From the NCBI GenBank assembly GCA_024998565.1, contig JACOEM010000010.1:1-64000 (forward strand): a stretch of 64,000 bases of DNA, in the 5' to 3' direction. Position 1 is the stretch's first letter. Every line of letters starts with the position of its first letter. The position numbers were made by a program, and so were the translations under genes. The stretch comes from Nitrospira sp. (GTDB lineage: Bacteria; Nitrospirota; Nitrospiria; Nitrospirales; Nitrospiraceae). Shown here piece after piece: positions 37,348-47,185 of this stretch. Below the pieces are notes generated by a model. It searched no databases, was not told where the DNA came from, and saw only the letters and a program-made list of their open reading frames with translations.

Positions 37348-39723
37348 ATGAATCAGACGACGCAGGCGAATCAACCGCTCAGCCCGGAGACAGTGCAACG
37401 GATTGATGCCTACTGGCGGGCGGCGAATTACCTTTCCGTCGGACAGATATATTTGTACGACAATCCCCTGCTGAAACAGCCGTTGAAGCGGGAGCATATC
37501 AAGCCGCGCCTGCTCGGCCATTGGGGGACGACGCCGGGGCTGAATTTTATCTACGTCCATCTCAACCGCATCATCAAATCCCAGGATCTGCCCGTGCTGT
37601 ACATCGCGGGGCCCGGACATGGGGGGCCTGGCCTGGTTGCGAACGTGTACCTCGAAGGCACCTACAGCGAGGTCTATCCGAACATCTCGCAGGACGAAGC
37701 AGGCTTGCAGCGCCTGTTCAAACAGTTTTCTTTCCCCGGCGGTATTCCGAGCCATGTCGCGCCGGAAACGCCCGGTTCTATCCACGAAGGCGGTGAACTG
37801 GGCTATTCCCTAGCCCATGCCTATGGGGCGGCCTTCGACCACCCCGAATTGCTGGTGGCTTGTGTGATCGGAGACGGGGAAGCCGAAACCGGTCCGCTCG
37901 CGGGGAGTTGGCATGGGAATAAGTTTTTGAATCCCGTGCGGGACGGGGCGGTGCTGCCGATTCTGCATTTGAACGGGTACAAGATCGCCGGCCCGACCGT
38001 GCTGGCACGTATGCCGCCGGACGAGCTTGAATCTCTGCTGGTCGGGTATGGTCATCAGCCGTTTTTCATCGAAGGTGATGATCCTGCGACGATGCATCAG
38101 CTGATGGCGTCTACGCTGGACGAAATTGTCACGACGATCCGGGGCATTCAGCAGGAGGCCCGGTCCAAGGGATTTACCGGCCGTCCGCGCTGGCCCATGA
38201 TCGTCTTGCGTACCCCGAAGGGCTGGACCGGGCCGAAGGAAGTGGACGGCAAACCGACGGAGGGCACGTTCCGTTCCCATCAGGTGCCGATGGGCGAGAT
38301 GGACAAGCCCGGACATGTCGAGTTGCTGGAAGCATGGCTGAAGAGTTATCGGCCGGAGGAGTTGTTCGACGAAGCGGGGAAGTTAATGCCGGAGCTGGCC
38401 GAGCTGGCGCCGACCGGCGAGCGACGCATGGGGGCTATTGCTTGCGCGAACGGGGGCGGCCTTCTCCGCGATCTTCAAATGCCCGATTTCCGACAGTACG
38501 CGGTGCCGGTGGTGAAACCAGGCATCGAGGATGCCGAAGCGACCAGAGTGCAGGGATTGTTCCTGCGCGATGTCCTGAAGATGAATCCCCACAACTTTCG
38601 GCTGTTCGGGCCGGATGAGACGGCGTCGAACCGTTGGGGCGGAGTGTTTGAAGTAACCGATCGCTGCTCGACCGAGCAGATCCTCCCCACCGACGAACAT
38701 GTGGCGCACGACGGGCGTGTCATGGAGATCTTGAGCGAGCACCTGTGCCAGGGTTGGCTCGAAGGGTACCTGCTGACGGGACGGCATGGGTTTCTGAATT
38801 GTTATGAAGCGTTCATTCACATCGTCGATTCCATGTTCAATCAGCATGCGAAGTGGCTCAAGACCTCGCGCGAGATTCCCTGGCGGCGGCCGATCGCCTC
38901 ACTGAATTATCTGTTGACGTCGCATGTGTGGCGCCAGGACCACAATGGTTTCAGCCATCAGGATCCCGGCTTCATCGATCATGTGGTGAATAAGAATGCC
39001 CAGGTGATCCGTGTCTATCTGCCGCCCGATGCGAACACGCTCTTGTCGGTCACGGACCACTGTCTGCGCAGCCGCGATTATGTGAACGTGGTGGTGGCGG
39101 GAAAACAGCCGGCTCCGCAATGGCTGGATATGGACGCCGCCGTGCTGCACTGCACTGCCGGGATCGGGATTTGGGAATGGGCGAGCAACGACCGCGGCAG
39201 CGAGCCCGACGTCGTGATGGCCTGTTGCGGCGATGTGCCGACGATGGAGACGCTGGCGGCGGTGGAGATCCTGCGAATCGCCCAGCCCAATTTGAAGGTG
39301 CGTGTGGTCAATGTGGTCGATCTCATGAAGCTGCAGCCGGCGAGTGAACATCCGCACGGGATGTCCGACAAGGAATTCGATGCGTTGTTCACGACCGACA
39401 AACCGATCATCTTCGCCTTCCACGGGTATCCGTGGCTGATCCACCGGCTCACCTACCGACGGACCAACCATGACAACCTGCATGTGCGGGGCTACAAAGA
39501 AGAAGGTACGACGACCACACCGTTCGACATGGTTGTGCTGAACGATCTGGACCGGTTCCACCTGGTCTCCGATGTGGTGGACCGTGTGCCGCAGCTCGGG
39601 GCGCGTGCCGCCTATCTCAAGCAGGAGATGCGCGACAAACGCATGTTGCACAAGCAGTACATCGAGACCTATGGAACCGATATGCCGGAGATCAGAAACT
39701 GGAAGTGGAGCGGGAAGCGGTAG
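37348..39723 (+). CDS. xfp: Xylulose-5-P/fructose-6-P phosphoketolase
   Basis: This thiamine-diphosphate enzyme of 791 residues splits xylulose 5-phosphate (or fructose 6-phosphate) with phosphate into acetyl phosphate and an aldose phosphate. Family signatures include [18 protein letters not shown], the cofactor-binding [19 protein letters not shown], and the C-terminal [12 protein letters not shown]. The length is normal for bacterial phosphoketolases. GAGAGAGGGAG precedes the ATG. It sits between acetate kinase and a HAD hydrolase that starts three bases after its stop, in one operon. Confidence 0.96.
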   Translation: MNQTTQANQPLSPETVQRIDAYWRAANYLSVGQIYLYDNPLLKQPLKREHIKPRLLGHWGTTPGLNFIYVHLNRIIKSQDLPVLYIAGPGHGGPGLVANVYLEGTYSEVYPNISQDEAGLQRLFKQFSFPGGIPSHVAPETPGSIHEGGELGYSLAHAYGAAFDHPELLVACVIGDGEAETGPLAGSWHGNKFLNPVRDGAVLPILHLNGYKIAGPTVLARMPPDELESLLVGYGHQPFFIEGDDPATMHQLMASTLDEIVTTIRGIQQEARSKGFTGRPRWPMIVLRTPKGWTGPKEVDGKPTEGTFRSHQVPMGEMDKPGHVELLEAWLKSYRPEELFDEAGKLMPELAELAPTGERRMGAIACANGGGLLRDLQMPDFRQYAVPVVKPGIEDAEATRVQGLFLRDVLKMNPHNFRLFGPDETASNRWGGVFEVTDRCSTEQILPTDEHVAHDGRVMEILSEHLCQGWLEGYLLTGRHGFLNCYEAFIHIVDSMFNQHAKWLKTSREIPWRRPIASLNYLLTSHVWRQDHNGFSHQDPGFIDHVVNKNAQVIRVYLPPDANTLLSVTDHCLRSRDYVNVVVAGKQPAPQWLDMDAAVLHCTAGIGIWEWASNDRGSEPDVVMACCGDVPTMETLAAVEILRIAQPNLKVRVVNVVDLMKLQPASEHPHGMSDKEFDALFTTDKPIIFAFHGYPWLIHRLTYRRTNHDNLHVRGYKEEGTTTTPFDMVVLNDLDRFHLVSDVVDRVPQLGARAAYLKQEMRDKRMLHKQYIETYGTDMPEIRNWKWSGKR

Positions 39724-39726
39724 GAC

Positions 39727-40410
39727 ATGGCTCCTCCTACTGTCGTCGTGCTGTTCGATGTCGACAATACGTTGCTGGACAACGATCGGATCACGGCCGA
39801 CCTCACGCAGTATTTGGACCGGGAAGTGGGCCCGGCGCACGAGCGGGCATATTGGCGCATCTTCGACGAGTTGCGTGAAGAGTTGGGGTACGCGGACTAT
39901 CTCGGGGCGTTGCAGCGGTATCGCCTGGCCTATCCGCACGACTCGCACCTCCTGGCGGTGTCGCATTTTCTGGTGAATTATCCGTTTGCCGACCGGCTGT
40001 TTCCGCAGGCGTTGGACGTCCTGCGGCACGCCAGGCAATGGGGCCGGACGGTGATCCTCACCGACGGCGACGCGGTCTTTCAGCCGCGCAAGATCGAACA
40101 ATCGGGCATCCTGTCCGTCGTCGAAGACCAGGTGCTCGTCTATGTGCATAAGGAACAGGAGCTGGAGGACGTCAGGCAGCGTTACCCTGCCGACCACTAT
40201 GTGCTGATCGACGACAAGCTACGCATCCTGAGCGCGGTGAAAGCCCAGTGGGGGGCGCGTGTCACCACGGTGTTTCCGCGTCAGGGGCACTATGCCAATG
40301 ATCCTGATGCGCTGCGGACATTTCCGTCGCCCGATCTCAGCATCGACTGCATCGGCGATCTGTTGACGATCGATCAGTCGCGACTCTTCCCCGCCGCAGG
40401 CCATCGGTGA
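39727..40410 (+). CDS. HAD-superfamily hydrolase
   Basis: The 227-residue protein has the HAD motifs: motif I VVLFDVDNTLLDND with the nucleophile and acid-base aspartates, motif II TVILTDGD, the lysine near KIEQSGI, and the acidic motif YVLIDDKLRILS. A helical cap lies between motifs I and II. It is probably a small-molecule phosphatase. Starting three bases after the phosphoketolase stop, it could hydrolyse a sugar phosphate or a damaged intermediate from that pathway; this is inferred from position only. Confidence 0.85.
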   Translation: MAPPTVVVLFDVDNTLLDNDRITADLTQYLDREVGPAHERAYWRIFDELREELGYADYLGALQRYRLAYPHDSHLLAVSHFLVNYPFADRLFPQALDVLRHARQWGRTVILTDGDAVFQPRKIEQSGILSVVEDQVLVYVHKEQELEDVRQRYPADHYVLIDDKLRILSAVKAQWGARVTTVFPRQGHYANDPDALRTFPSPDLSIDCIGDLLTIDQSRLFPAAGHR

Positions 40411-40492
40411 TGCCGGCGCGTGGCTCCAGGATTGACAATGCCAGGGTCTGGTCGTAGCCTACACACTCCACCTCCAAGAGGGCAGGTCATCG

Positions 40493-41554
40493 ATGACGCC
40501 CAAGAAACCTGACACATCGATCTGGTCCACTTCCCTCGATCGTCGCCAGCTGTTGAAAGGGCTCGGCGTGGCGGGATCGGTCATGGCGCTTGGCGGGCCC
40601 GGTCGCTTGGCTGAGCTACTGGCCGCAGACACTCCTTCCTCGGGCACCTCGACGGGCGACATCCCGCGCCGCCCCTTAGGAAAAACCGGCGTCCAGGTCT
40701 CGGCGCTCTGTTTCGGCGGAGCCCATTGGGGCCGACTCAAGGACGAATCCGAGGCCTTCCGCATCATCCACGAGGCCATCGACGCAGGCGTCAATTTTCT
40801 CGACAACGCTTGGGAGTATCACGGCGGGCGATCGGAAGAACTCATGGGCAAGGCGTTGCAGGGAAAGCGGCAACAGGTTGTGCTCATGACCAAGGTCTGC
40901 TCGCACGGTCGCGATAAGAAGGTGGCTCTGCAGCAACTCGACGAGTCATTGCGACGCTTGAAGACCGACTACCTGGATCTCTGGCAGATTCACGAAGTCG
41001 TCTATGAAGACGATCCCGATCGTCACTTCGCGCCGAACGGGGCCACTGAGGCTCTGCTCGAAGCCAAACAGCAGGGGAAGGTGCGATTCATCGGCTTCAC
41101 CGGCCACAAACATCCGCAGATCCATCTCAAAATGTTGGCACACGACTTTCCGTTCGATACCTGCCAGATGCCATTGAATGTCTTTGACGGCACCTATCGG
41201 AGTTTTGAGCGAGAGGTACTGCCGGTTCTGAACCAACGCGGGATCGCGGCCCTGGGCATGAAGAGCCTGACAGGGAATGCAGAGCCGATCAAACAGGGGA
41301 TCGTGACACCGGAGGAAGCGATCCGGTATGTATTGAGCTTGCCGATTGCTTCGCTCGTGAGCGGCATCGATTCGCCGCAGGTCCTCAAGCAAAACCTCGA
41401 CATCGCGCGCCGCTTCACGCCTATGACCGTAGCCGAGATGGATGGCTTGCGCACCAGAGTCGCACAGTACGCTATGGATGGCCGATACGAACTCTTCAAA
41501 TCCACCAACCGCTACGACGGCGGTATCGGCCGCGCCCAGCACGGGATTTCCTAA
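40493..41554 (+). CDS. Aldo/keto reductase with Tat-type leader
   Basis: The 353-residue protein starts with LDRRQLLKGLGVAGSVMALGG, which resembles a twin-arginine signal, followed by an aldo/keto reductase barrel: RRPLGKTGVQVSALCFGGAHWG, GVNFLDNAWEY with the catalytic Asp and Tyr, VLMTKVC with the lysine, and YLDLWQIHEV with the histidine. Such leaders occur on a minority of these NADPH enzymes and would put it in the periplasm with its cofactor bound before export. AAGAGGGCAGGTC precedes the ATG. Its TAA stop is also the first three bases of a dispersed repeat. Confidence 0.86.
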   Translation: MTPKKPDTSIWSTSLDRRQLLKGLGVAGSVMALGGPGRLAELLAADTPSSGTSTGDIPRRPLGKTGVQVSALCFGGAHWGRLKDESEAFRIIHEAIDAGVNFLDNAWEYHGGRSEELMGKALQGKRQQVVLMTKVCSHGRDKKVALQQLDESLRRLKTDYLDLWQIHEVVYEDDPDRHFAPNGATEALLEAKQQGKVRFIGFTGHKHPQIHLKMLAHDFPFDTCQMPLNVFDGTYRSFEREVLPVLNQRGIAALGMKSLTGNAEPIKQGIVTPEEAIRYVLSLPIASLVSGIDSPQVLKQNLDIARRFTPMTVAEMDGLRTRVAQYAMDGRYELFKSTNRYDGGIGRAQHGIS

Positions 41555-41650
41555 CAGGCTCTTGATAAAGGCCCGACCGCGGCGTTCCCGGTCGCGCGTC
41601 TCTCTGGGCCCTGCTCACACACTTCTTCGTTTGCACCGCGTTGGTGGACC
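41552..41650. repeat. Dispersed intergenic repeat copy at the reductase stop codon
   Basis: TAACAGGCTCTTGATAAAGG is followed by CCGCGGCGTTCCCGGTCGC, matching the left part of the copies at 20853 and 34354. Its first three bases are the TAA stop of the preceding gene. The right end is not clear. Confidence 0.5.
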
Positions 41651-41682
41651 GCAGATCTCGAAACACGTAACCCGTTGGCCTC

Positions 41683-43197
41683 TCATCGCCATTCGACCGC
41701 CCCGAAGCCTGAGTTGCCGAGCAGGACATACATCAGACTGACGGCGCCGATCGTCTGGTTGCGATAGTCCACGCTCGGGTAGTGAGCATCCCGGTGAGAG
41801 ACCGTATATCGAAGCGCGACGCCGTGCCGGTCGAAGACGCGAAGGGTGAGCGCAGATTCTACGCGGATGATGTTTTCCTGCCCGTGCCGTTCCGGCGACA
41901 GAAAATTACTGACATAGTATTCCCGCCCCGTCACGTCGAACATCAGGCGGTTGGCATAGATCAACCGGAGTGCCACCAAGGCCTGTGGGGTCGTTCCATA
42001 GTGGTAATCCCGTTCCTCCGTGCGCTGGATGCTGCCGGCCGCGCCATAGCCGGCACCGCCCAGCAGGGTGCCTTGGAGTGCGATGTCATCAGACAGCCAC
42101 GACTGCCAGACGGTTCCCAGGGAGAGAGCGGTGCTGGACACCCGGAACACCTGGGGCGAGACATAGTCGTAACTGCCGAAGAGTCCCCAGATACCTCGCG
42201 TCGTATCGCCGGCCGCGTAGGTCTTACCCAGCAGGAGTCCTCGGGTGGTGATGGTTTCCAGCGTAGTGGCCGTGGCGGCAGAGACATGAAAATCGAAATA
42301 GTCGAACGGACGGGTGTACCCATAACCGGATTTGCCTGGAAGTCCGTATGTAAACGTGAGCTCACCGACCGCGCCATGTTCGTTGACGTTTGAGGAGACA
42401 TTGCGACTGCTCGATGTCAGCGTGCCACCAGCTTCGAGCCGCAGGAAGGTGGCCGGCCGGTGGCTGGGATACAGGCTGTCGAAGCGGTTGCCGAATACGA
42501 GGCGGTTGAATCCGGTGGGCGGCGAAATGATAGCCGCGCCCAGTTCGCGCCAGAACCCAGGCGGGCCATCGCCGGTCTCAAGCAACAGATTGGCCATCCT
42601 GAACAGCGGTTCACCCAGGAACGCGCCGCCGATGGGCGTCGTGATCATGTCGTTGATCGAAGGAGAGGTCCGTTCGCCGCCGATCTCCCAGAGGAAACTC
42701 CCGGCGACGCTATAGAGCGACGATTCCCAGAAGCTGAGCCCTGCGGATCGGGCCAGACCGAAATACACGCTGCCGCCATAGGGATGCAGGAACTGGTTGA
42801 CTGAGAACTGATCGTTGTCGAACACCCATTTTGAATCTGTCAGGTGTTCACGAATGGTCGTGCCGGTGGTCCGGTACACGTCCTTCGGCTCGGTGAAATG
42901 CCGATCGTACTGGTTCAGCAGTAACAAATAGGTGAATACTTCAGCGGCCGGAATCAGATAGCTGCGCCCTCGCCCGCTCTCCCAATCCAACGATCCGGAC
43001 CGGTCTTCGGGCAGGGTTGAAGGTTCCAGGGTTTCAGCACGATGGTTCACGGGCCCGATCAGGCCAGGCTCGCTGCCCTGCCCGGCCTCATGTGCGCCCG
43101 AACTTTGTGCCAGGCCCGCACTCGACAGAAGCGACAGGCAAGCACAGGCAAGGAAGGGCAGAGTGAACCACAGGCTGTGCGAACGCCAACGAAGCAT
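41683..43197 (-). CDS. DUF3943 outer-membrane-associated protein
   Basis: The 504-residue protein has a signal peptide (LPFLACACLSLLSSAGLAQS). The DUF3943 core is clear: NQFLHPYGGSVYFGLARSAGLSFWES, SFLWEIGGERTSPSINDMITTPIGGAFLGE. The rest alternates amphipathic strands with aromatic ends and probably forms an outer-membrane barrel. The family has no defined function that I know of. It is convergent with the reductase gene. Confidence 0.82.
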   Translation of the reverse strand: MLRWRSHSLWFTLPFLACACLSLLSSAGLAQSSGAHEAGQGSEPGLIGPVNHRAETLEPSTLPEDRSGSLDWESGRGRSYLIPAAEVFTYLLLLNQYDRHFTEPKDVYRTTGTTIREHLTDSKWVFDNDQFSVNQFLHPYGGSVYFGLARSAGLSFWESSLYSVAGSFLWEIGGERTSPSINDMITTPIGGAFLGEPLFRMANLLLETGDGPPGFWRELGAAIISPPTGFNRLVFGNRFDSLYPSHRPATFLRLEAGGTLTSSSRNVSSNVNEHGAVGELTFTYGLPGKSGYGYTRPFDYFDFHVSAATATTLETITTRGLLLGKTYAAGDTTRGIWGLFGSYDYVSPQVFRVSSTALSLGTVWQSWLSDDIALQGTLLGGAGYGAAGSIQRTEERDYHYGTTPQALVALRLIYANRLMFDVTGREYYVSNFLSPERHGQENIIRVESALTLRVFDRHGVALRYTVSHRDAHYPSVDYRNQTIGAVSLMYVLLGNSGFGAVEWR

Positions 43198-43316
43198 GCT
43201 GCGTCATATGCCTTCCCTTATGAGTTGAGCGCAGGGGCCATCGCCTGGGTACTCGGAGGAACCCTAGTCGAGGCTCAACTGACCTGTTTCAGGTGGGGGC
43301 CGTCCGGCCTTCGCGA

Positions 43317-44597
43317 TCAGCGGCCTCGACCGCCGCTGCTGCTGCGAGACTGTCCGCTGCTGCCATGTCCGGAAGGGCCTCCCAGAGGCCGGCTGATCGA
43401 CGGGGTTTGCTGCGTGATGGAGGGAGCGGTGGGGATGTTCGAAGGGCTGGGGCGCCAGAAATGGGACGGGTGCAACTGGTAGGGCTGCGGCTGCGGTGCA
43501 GACTGGTGCATCACTGGTGGAATGGAGCGCGGTGTGGGAATGGTCACGATGTCTCCCACTTTGGCCGGTTGGCCCTGCTGGTTGAGCAACGGGGGGGCGT
43601 GACGACTCTGCATCGATGGTGATGGCACGAGCAACGAGCGGCGCAGCGTGGGATTAAAGGCGTGAGCCGGGGCCGGTACGAGCGCGCCGTTTTGCGCCGC
43701 AATGGTCTGTTGTGCCTGCGCGAGGTGGCGATGCCGGGGAGAGAGGCGCTGTGCCTGGAGTAGGAAGCCGTTGATCCCAGGTCCTGCGATCCAGGGATAG
43801 GAATAGAAGCCGAGTGTTGGGTATGCCCAGCTGGTCCAGGCCTGTGAGACAAGGGCATTGGCCTGCAGGTCGTTCAGCATGTCGTCGCGTTGGCGGCTGA
43901 GTTGCTGGACCTCCTCCGCCGATGGGGCGGCGGCGAGGGCGCGGTTGGTGGCATCGAGCTGTTCCTGTAGTCGGTCGGTTTCGGCACGGAGGACCGTCAG
44001 CTCCCGCATGGCGCTGTCGTTTTCCCGCAAGGCCGCAATGGCCTGTGCGACTTCATGCGGGTCGATCTCTGCCGTCAACTTAGCGCGGATCACGATACTC
44101 TCGTTCTCGACCCTGGTCGTGATGGTTTCCTCCAACACCTTGACGATGCCTGCCGTGTAACTCCGGATGTCATCACGTGTGAGGTTCATGTCGCGCATTT
44201 CCGTGACACGTTCCAGATACGTGGCCACCTGTTCGAGCGCGTCTCTCTTGGCGGCTTCGACCGCCAGACGCGCGCCATCCGTGCGGGTGTCGTGATCGCC
44301 CAAGCGATATTCGCCGCTGGCTGTGACGATGCGGGAATCGGCGGAGCGCGTTGCTGATTGGGCAACCGCACGAGGCGGAGCAGAGGAAACGGCCGGAGGC
44401 GCGTCGAACTCCTGTGAGGTCAGCCTGTTTCGATATTGTTCAGGGATGGACTCGAGTTGGTTCGTGAAGGTTTGAACACCGGCCTCGTCGGTGTAGGTGT
44501 AAATCGAGGCCCGGCTGTCCGGTGCGGTAATGACGTGGGTGGAGACCCCGAGAAGAAAGAGAACCGACAGTGTCAGCCCGCTGCGGGAGAGTGACAT
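43317..44597 (-). CDS. DUF4124 protein with FlgT/LPP20-like domain and Ser/Gly-rich tail
   Basis: The 426-residue exported protein (LTLSVLFLLGVSTHVITAP) has three parts. A DUF4124 motif near the N terminus reads IYTYTDEAGVQTFTNQLESIP. A middle domain at about 90-180 (ASGEYRLGDHDTRTDGARLAVEAAKRDALEQVATYLER) resembles the FlgT N-terminal or LPP20 fold. A coiled coil follows (ELTVLRAETDRLQEQLDATN), then a Pro/Gln-rich and finally Ser/Gly/Arg-rich tail. ATG 44597 has GGGGGA upstream and fits the signal peptide better than 44657. It is probably envelope-associated; function unknown. Confidence 0.65.
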   Translation of the reverse strand: MSLSRSGLTLSVLFLLGVSTHVITAPDSRASIYTYTDEAGVQTFTNQLESIPEQYRNRLTSQEFDAPPAVSSAPPRAVAQSATRSADSRIVTASGEYRLGDHDTRTDGARLAVEAAKRDALEQVATYLERVTEMRDMNLTRDDIRSYTAGIVKVLEETITTRVENESIVIRAKLTAEIDPHEVAQAIAALRENDSAMRELTVLRAETDRLQEQLDATNRALAAAPSAEEVQQLSRQRDDMLNDLQANALVSQAWTSWAYPTLGFYSYPWIAGPGINGFLLQAQRLSPRHRHLAQAQQTIAAQNGALVPAPAHAFNPTLRRSLLVPSPSMQSRHAPPLLNQQGQPAKVGDIVTIPTPRSIPPVMHQSAPQPQPYQLHPSHFWRPSPSNIPTAPSITQQTPSISRPLGGPSGHGSSGQSRSSSGGRGR

Positions 44598-44802
44598 GGT
44601 GATCCCCCGTCTGGTTACAAATGCAGGATAACACAGCATCAGATCGGGATTCTGCACGGAGGGGCTTAGATATGTTGGGGGCAGGAGGGGAGGGTTTTGT
44701 CGTCCCGCCTTAGTTCGCGACTCCAGCTTAGTTCTCAGAGCCCCGCATCATCTCCCTATTTCCTAGCGGACATTCCAAAACACGATAGGATGGCAGCAGC
44801 CT

Positions 44803-45471
44803 ATGCTGCTCGTGAGACGAATCGCTTCCGCGCTGTTGGGACTCGTTCCCCTCATGCTCATCGGGGCGGGGGTGGTATCGGTCCTGAGGGAGGTTCAGGC
44901 TCATGATCCGTCGATGTACTCGATACAAGGCGAGAAACATCTTGCCGACGCATGCATGTTCGCTGGTGCGGGCTGCATCGGACTGTTCGGCTGTTATCGA
45001 CTGTGGCGGGCTAATGCGAGCGGGAAGTGGGTTCTCGTGCCGGTGGCGGTGAGTATCTTTGCTGTGGTCTTTCCAAATATAGAGCGCTGGCCACATGGAA
45101 CACCGGTGGGGCGTGCGTCATTCAGCGTGTTGCAAAGGTTGAGCGCGGTCTCCGGTTCAGCGACTCAACTCGCCCGGGAGCGGGGGGAATTTGTCTGTGA
45201 TAGATCTGCAACGCTCTCCGCCTCGTCTCTGTTTGCTCGACAAGGTCAGGCGCTTCCCTATGTGATCCATTGTGTGTCCGATGCGACCGGTCCGGTGCTC
45301 GGTACGCCTCCCGAACGACCCGGCACCCTCGTCTTCGCCGTCAGCCCGGATCGGCAGCAGGCCTGGTTCACCGCTACGGTGTTGACTCACAGCACCGACC
45401 GGCAGGCAACCTGGTTGACGCGACAAGGCCAGCCTTTCGTCATTGCCGCACAGTTACAATCCAAATCCTAG
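44803..45471 (+). CDS. Membrane protein of unknown function
   Basis: The 222-residue protein has two or three membrane segments in its first 90 residues (ALLGLVPLMLIGAGVVSVL; ACMFAGAGCIGLFGCYRLW; WVLVPVAVSIFAVVF) and a hydrophilic C-terminal domain of about 120 residues with two cysteines (EFVCDRSATL and YVIHCVSD) that could form a disulfide in the periplasm. I recognise no family. No clear ribosome-binding site precedes the ATG. Confidence 0.5.
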   Translation: MLLVRRIASALLGLVPLMLIGAGVVSVLREVQAHDPSMYSIQGEKHLADACMFAGAGCIGLFGCYRLWRANASGKWVLVPVAVSIFAVVFPNIERWPHGTPVGRASFSVLQRLSAVSGSATQLARERGEFVCDRSATLSASSLFARQGQALPYVIHCVSDATGPVLGTPPERPGTLVFAVSPDRQQAWFTATVLTHSTDRQATWLTRQGQPFVIAAQLQSKS

Positions 45472-45607
45472 CTCAACGTATGTGGCTGGTTTGCCTTCGT
45501 TGAACCAAGGTCTCGGTGCTCCGCTCTTCGCTCCGGTGAAGGCTGTCGCAGGAATACTGGTGAAAGCGATTTGAGAACTGCCGCGGAGGCCGGGGTTCCC
45601 GCATCGC

Positions 45608-46450
45608 TTAGAATTGAAGGCCTACTGAGACCAGTGCGAAGTTGTACCAGCCGAAGGCATAGCGGTCGTTATCTACTCCGCCTTCGAACACACGGTACCC
45701 TGCGGACATGAACCAGTGATCGGTGATGTCGTACCGAATTTTCACTGCCGCGTCGATGGCACGACCTTGAGTGCTGACGAGACCATCGAAGTCCAGGAGC
45801 GCCGTCCAGCGAGGGGCGATGTCGTATTCCAGGCTGCTGCTCAGCAGGGGCACGAACCCCACATTGCTGTCGGAGGCGAGCACGCCCTGCTGGCGGAGTT
45901 CCACCCGCGCATCGCGAATAAAGGCGGTGGCGCCGATGCGCCAGCGCCAGCGTTCAGATTCGTGGAGAAGGTATCGATAGGTGAGGCGGTAGGAATCGAA
46001 CTTGTACTCGGAGTCTATCGGGCTACCGGGGGTAAAGGTGCTGCCTGCGAAGCGAACCGGCTGTCCAAACGTCCCGGTCCTGGAAAATCCGAGCGGGGCG
46101 TACACGAAGCGGAGTGAATGCCGATGGTTCATGTTCCAGGTCAACTCGACGCGGCGCTGTGCTTCCGGACCATTGCCTTGGATCTCGGTGAGCGCGAACC
46201 TCGTCCCGGCGCTGCTGTCGGGAATCTGAATCTGATTGCGCGATTGCCAGACCGCCCCGGTTTCGAACTCCAGGGAGAAGGGATGCTCAGGAGGCGCGGC
46301 GTCTGCGACGGAGGACAGAGCGCTGAACATCGTGGCTATGACACAGAATAGGACGAGGATCGATGCTCGGTCGGCAGAGCGTCTGTTCAAGCTGTGCGGG
46401 AAGTCATTCGTGAGCACGTGCGACTGCTTCCCGTTAGTGAGCACTGTCAT
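45608..46450 (-). CDS. Outer-membrane beta-barrel protein
   Basis: The 280-residue protein has an internal signal-like segment (ASILVLFCVIATMFSALSSVADA). About ten amphipathic strands follow (FSLEFETGAVWQSRNQIQIP; SYRLTYRYLLHESERWRWRIGATAFIRDARVEL), with the C terminus ending in phenylalanine, the usual signal for barrel insertion. Size suggests a small 10-12-strand barrel; no function is evident. Its start overlaps the end of the GNAT gene by 17 bases, so it is probably co-transcribed with it. Confidence 0.68.
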   Translation of the reverse strand: MTVLTNGKQSHVLTNDFPHSLNRRSADRASILVLFCVIATMFSALSSVADAAPPEHPFSLEFETGAVWQSRNQIQIPDSSAGTRFALTEIQGNGPEAQRRVELTWNMNHRHSLRFVYAPLGFSRTGTFGQPVRFAGSTFTPGSPIDSEYKFDSYRLTYRYLLHESERWRWRIGATAFIRDARVELRQQGVLASDSNVGFVPLLSSSLEYDIAPRWTALLDFDGLVSTQGRAIDAAVKIRYDITDHWFMSAGYRVFEGGVDNDRYAFGWYNFALVSVGLQF

Positions 46451-46988
46451 TCAGAAATTCCTCTCTCAACATCCCATAGATCTCCACATCCACAAATTGG
46501 CCGAAGCGGATGTAATGCTCGCGCATGCGGCCTTCGTAGGTCATCCCGACTTTTCGTAAGACACGTCCCGAGGCCGGGTTGTTGTGAAAGTGCGGGGCGT
46601 AGATGCGATGGAGTGACAGGCGGGTGAAGCCGTAGTCGAGCACCGCCCGAACCGCTTCGGTGCAGTAGCCCTGGTTCCAGTAGTGGGTGCCGAGCCAGTA
46701 ACTCAGGCGGGCCAGTTGGTGCTCGCGGGCGATTTCCATCCCGATTGAACCGATGAGTTGTTCCTCTTCAATGAGGACGATGGCAAATGTGATGGCGTTG
46801 CCCGCGGCGAAACTCTCCTGTTGCTGAGCGATCCATTGCGCGGCCGCTTCGAGGTCATAGGGGTGGGGGAGCAACGTGCCTGCGGCGACTTCCTTCACCC
46901 CTGCCAGGCGGTGCACGGTATCGGCATCGGAGGCCTGGAATTGTCGGAGAATCAGCCGTTCAGTACGGAGTGTCGGACAGACATCCAT
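46434..46988 (-). CDS. GNAT-family acetyltransferase (RimJ-like)
   Basis: The 184-residue protein has the RimJ/RimL-type GNAT layout: LRTERLILRQFQASDADTVHRLAG at the start, IAREHQLARLSYWLGTHYWNQGYCTEAVRAVLDYGF containing the acetyl-CoA-binding turn, and LHRIYAPHFHNNPASGRVLRKVGMTYEGRMREH near the end. It transfers acetyl groups to an amine, perhaps the N terminus of a ribosomal protein, or to a small substrate. GTG 47000 is an alternative start. Confidence 0.88.
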   Translation of the reverse strand: MDVCPTLRTERLILRQFQASDADTVHRLAGVKEVAAGTLLPHPYDLEAAAQWIAQQQESFAAGNAITFAIVLIEEEQLIGSIGMEIAREHQLARLSYWLGTHYWNQGYCTEAVRAVLDYGFTRLSLHRIYAPHFHNNPASGRVLRKVGMTYEGRMREHYIRFGQFVDVEIYGMLREEFLNDSAH

Positions 46989-47185
46989 CACGCTGATCAC
47001 AGCATAGTGGCTAGCCTAAAACAACTACCGCGTCCGGCATCGACCGTGATGCACGTCATAAAAGCCTGTCAATTGACAGCGCCTCTGCACCCGGCCAGAA
47101 TCCTGATTGTCGGAACAGGCAAAAGAAATGCTTCGGTCTTGCTTCCGGAATATCGACAGGTCGAAACGGAGGAAGGCAGGTGGTC

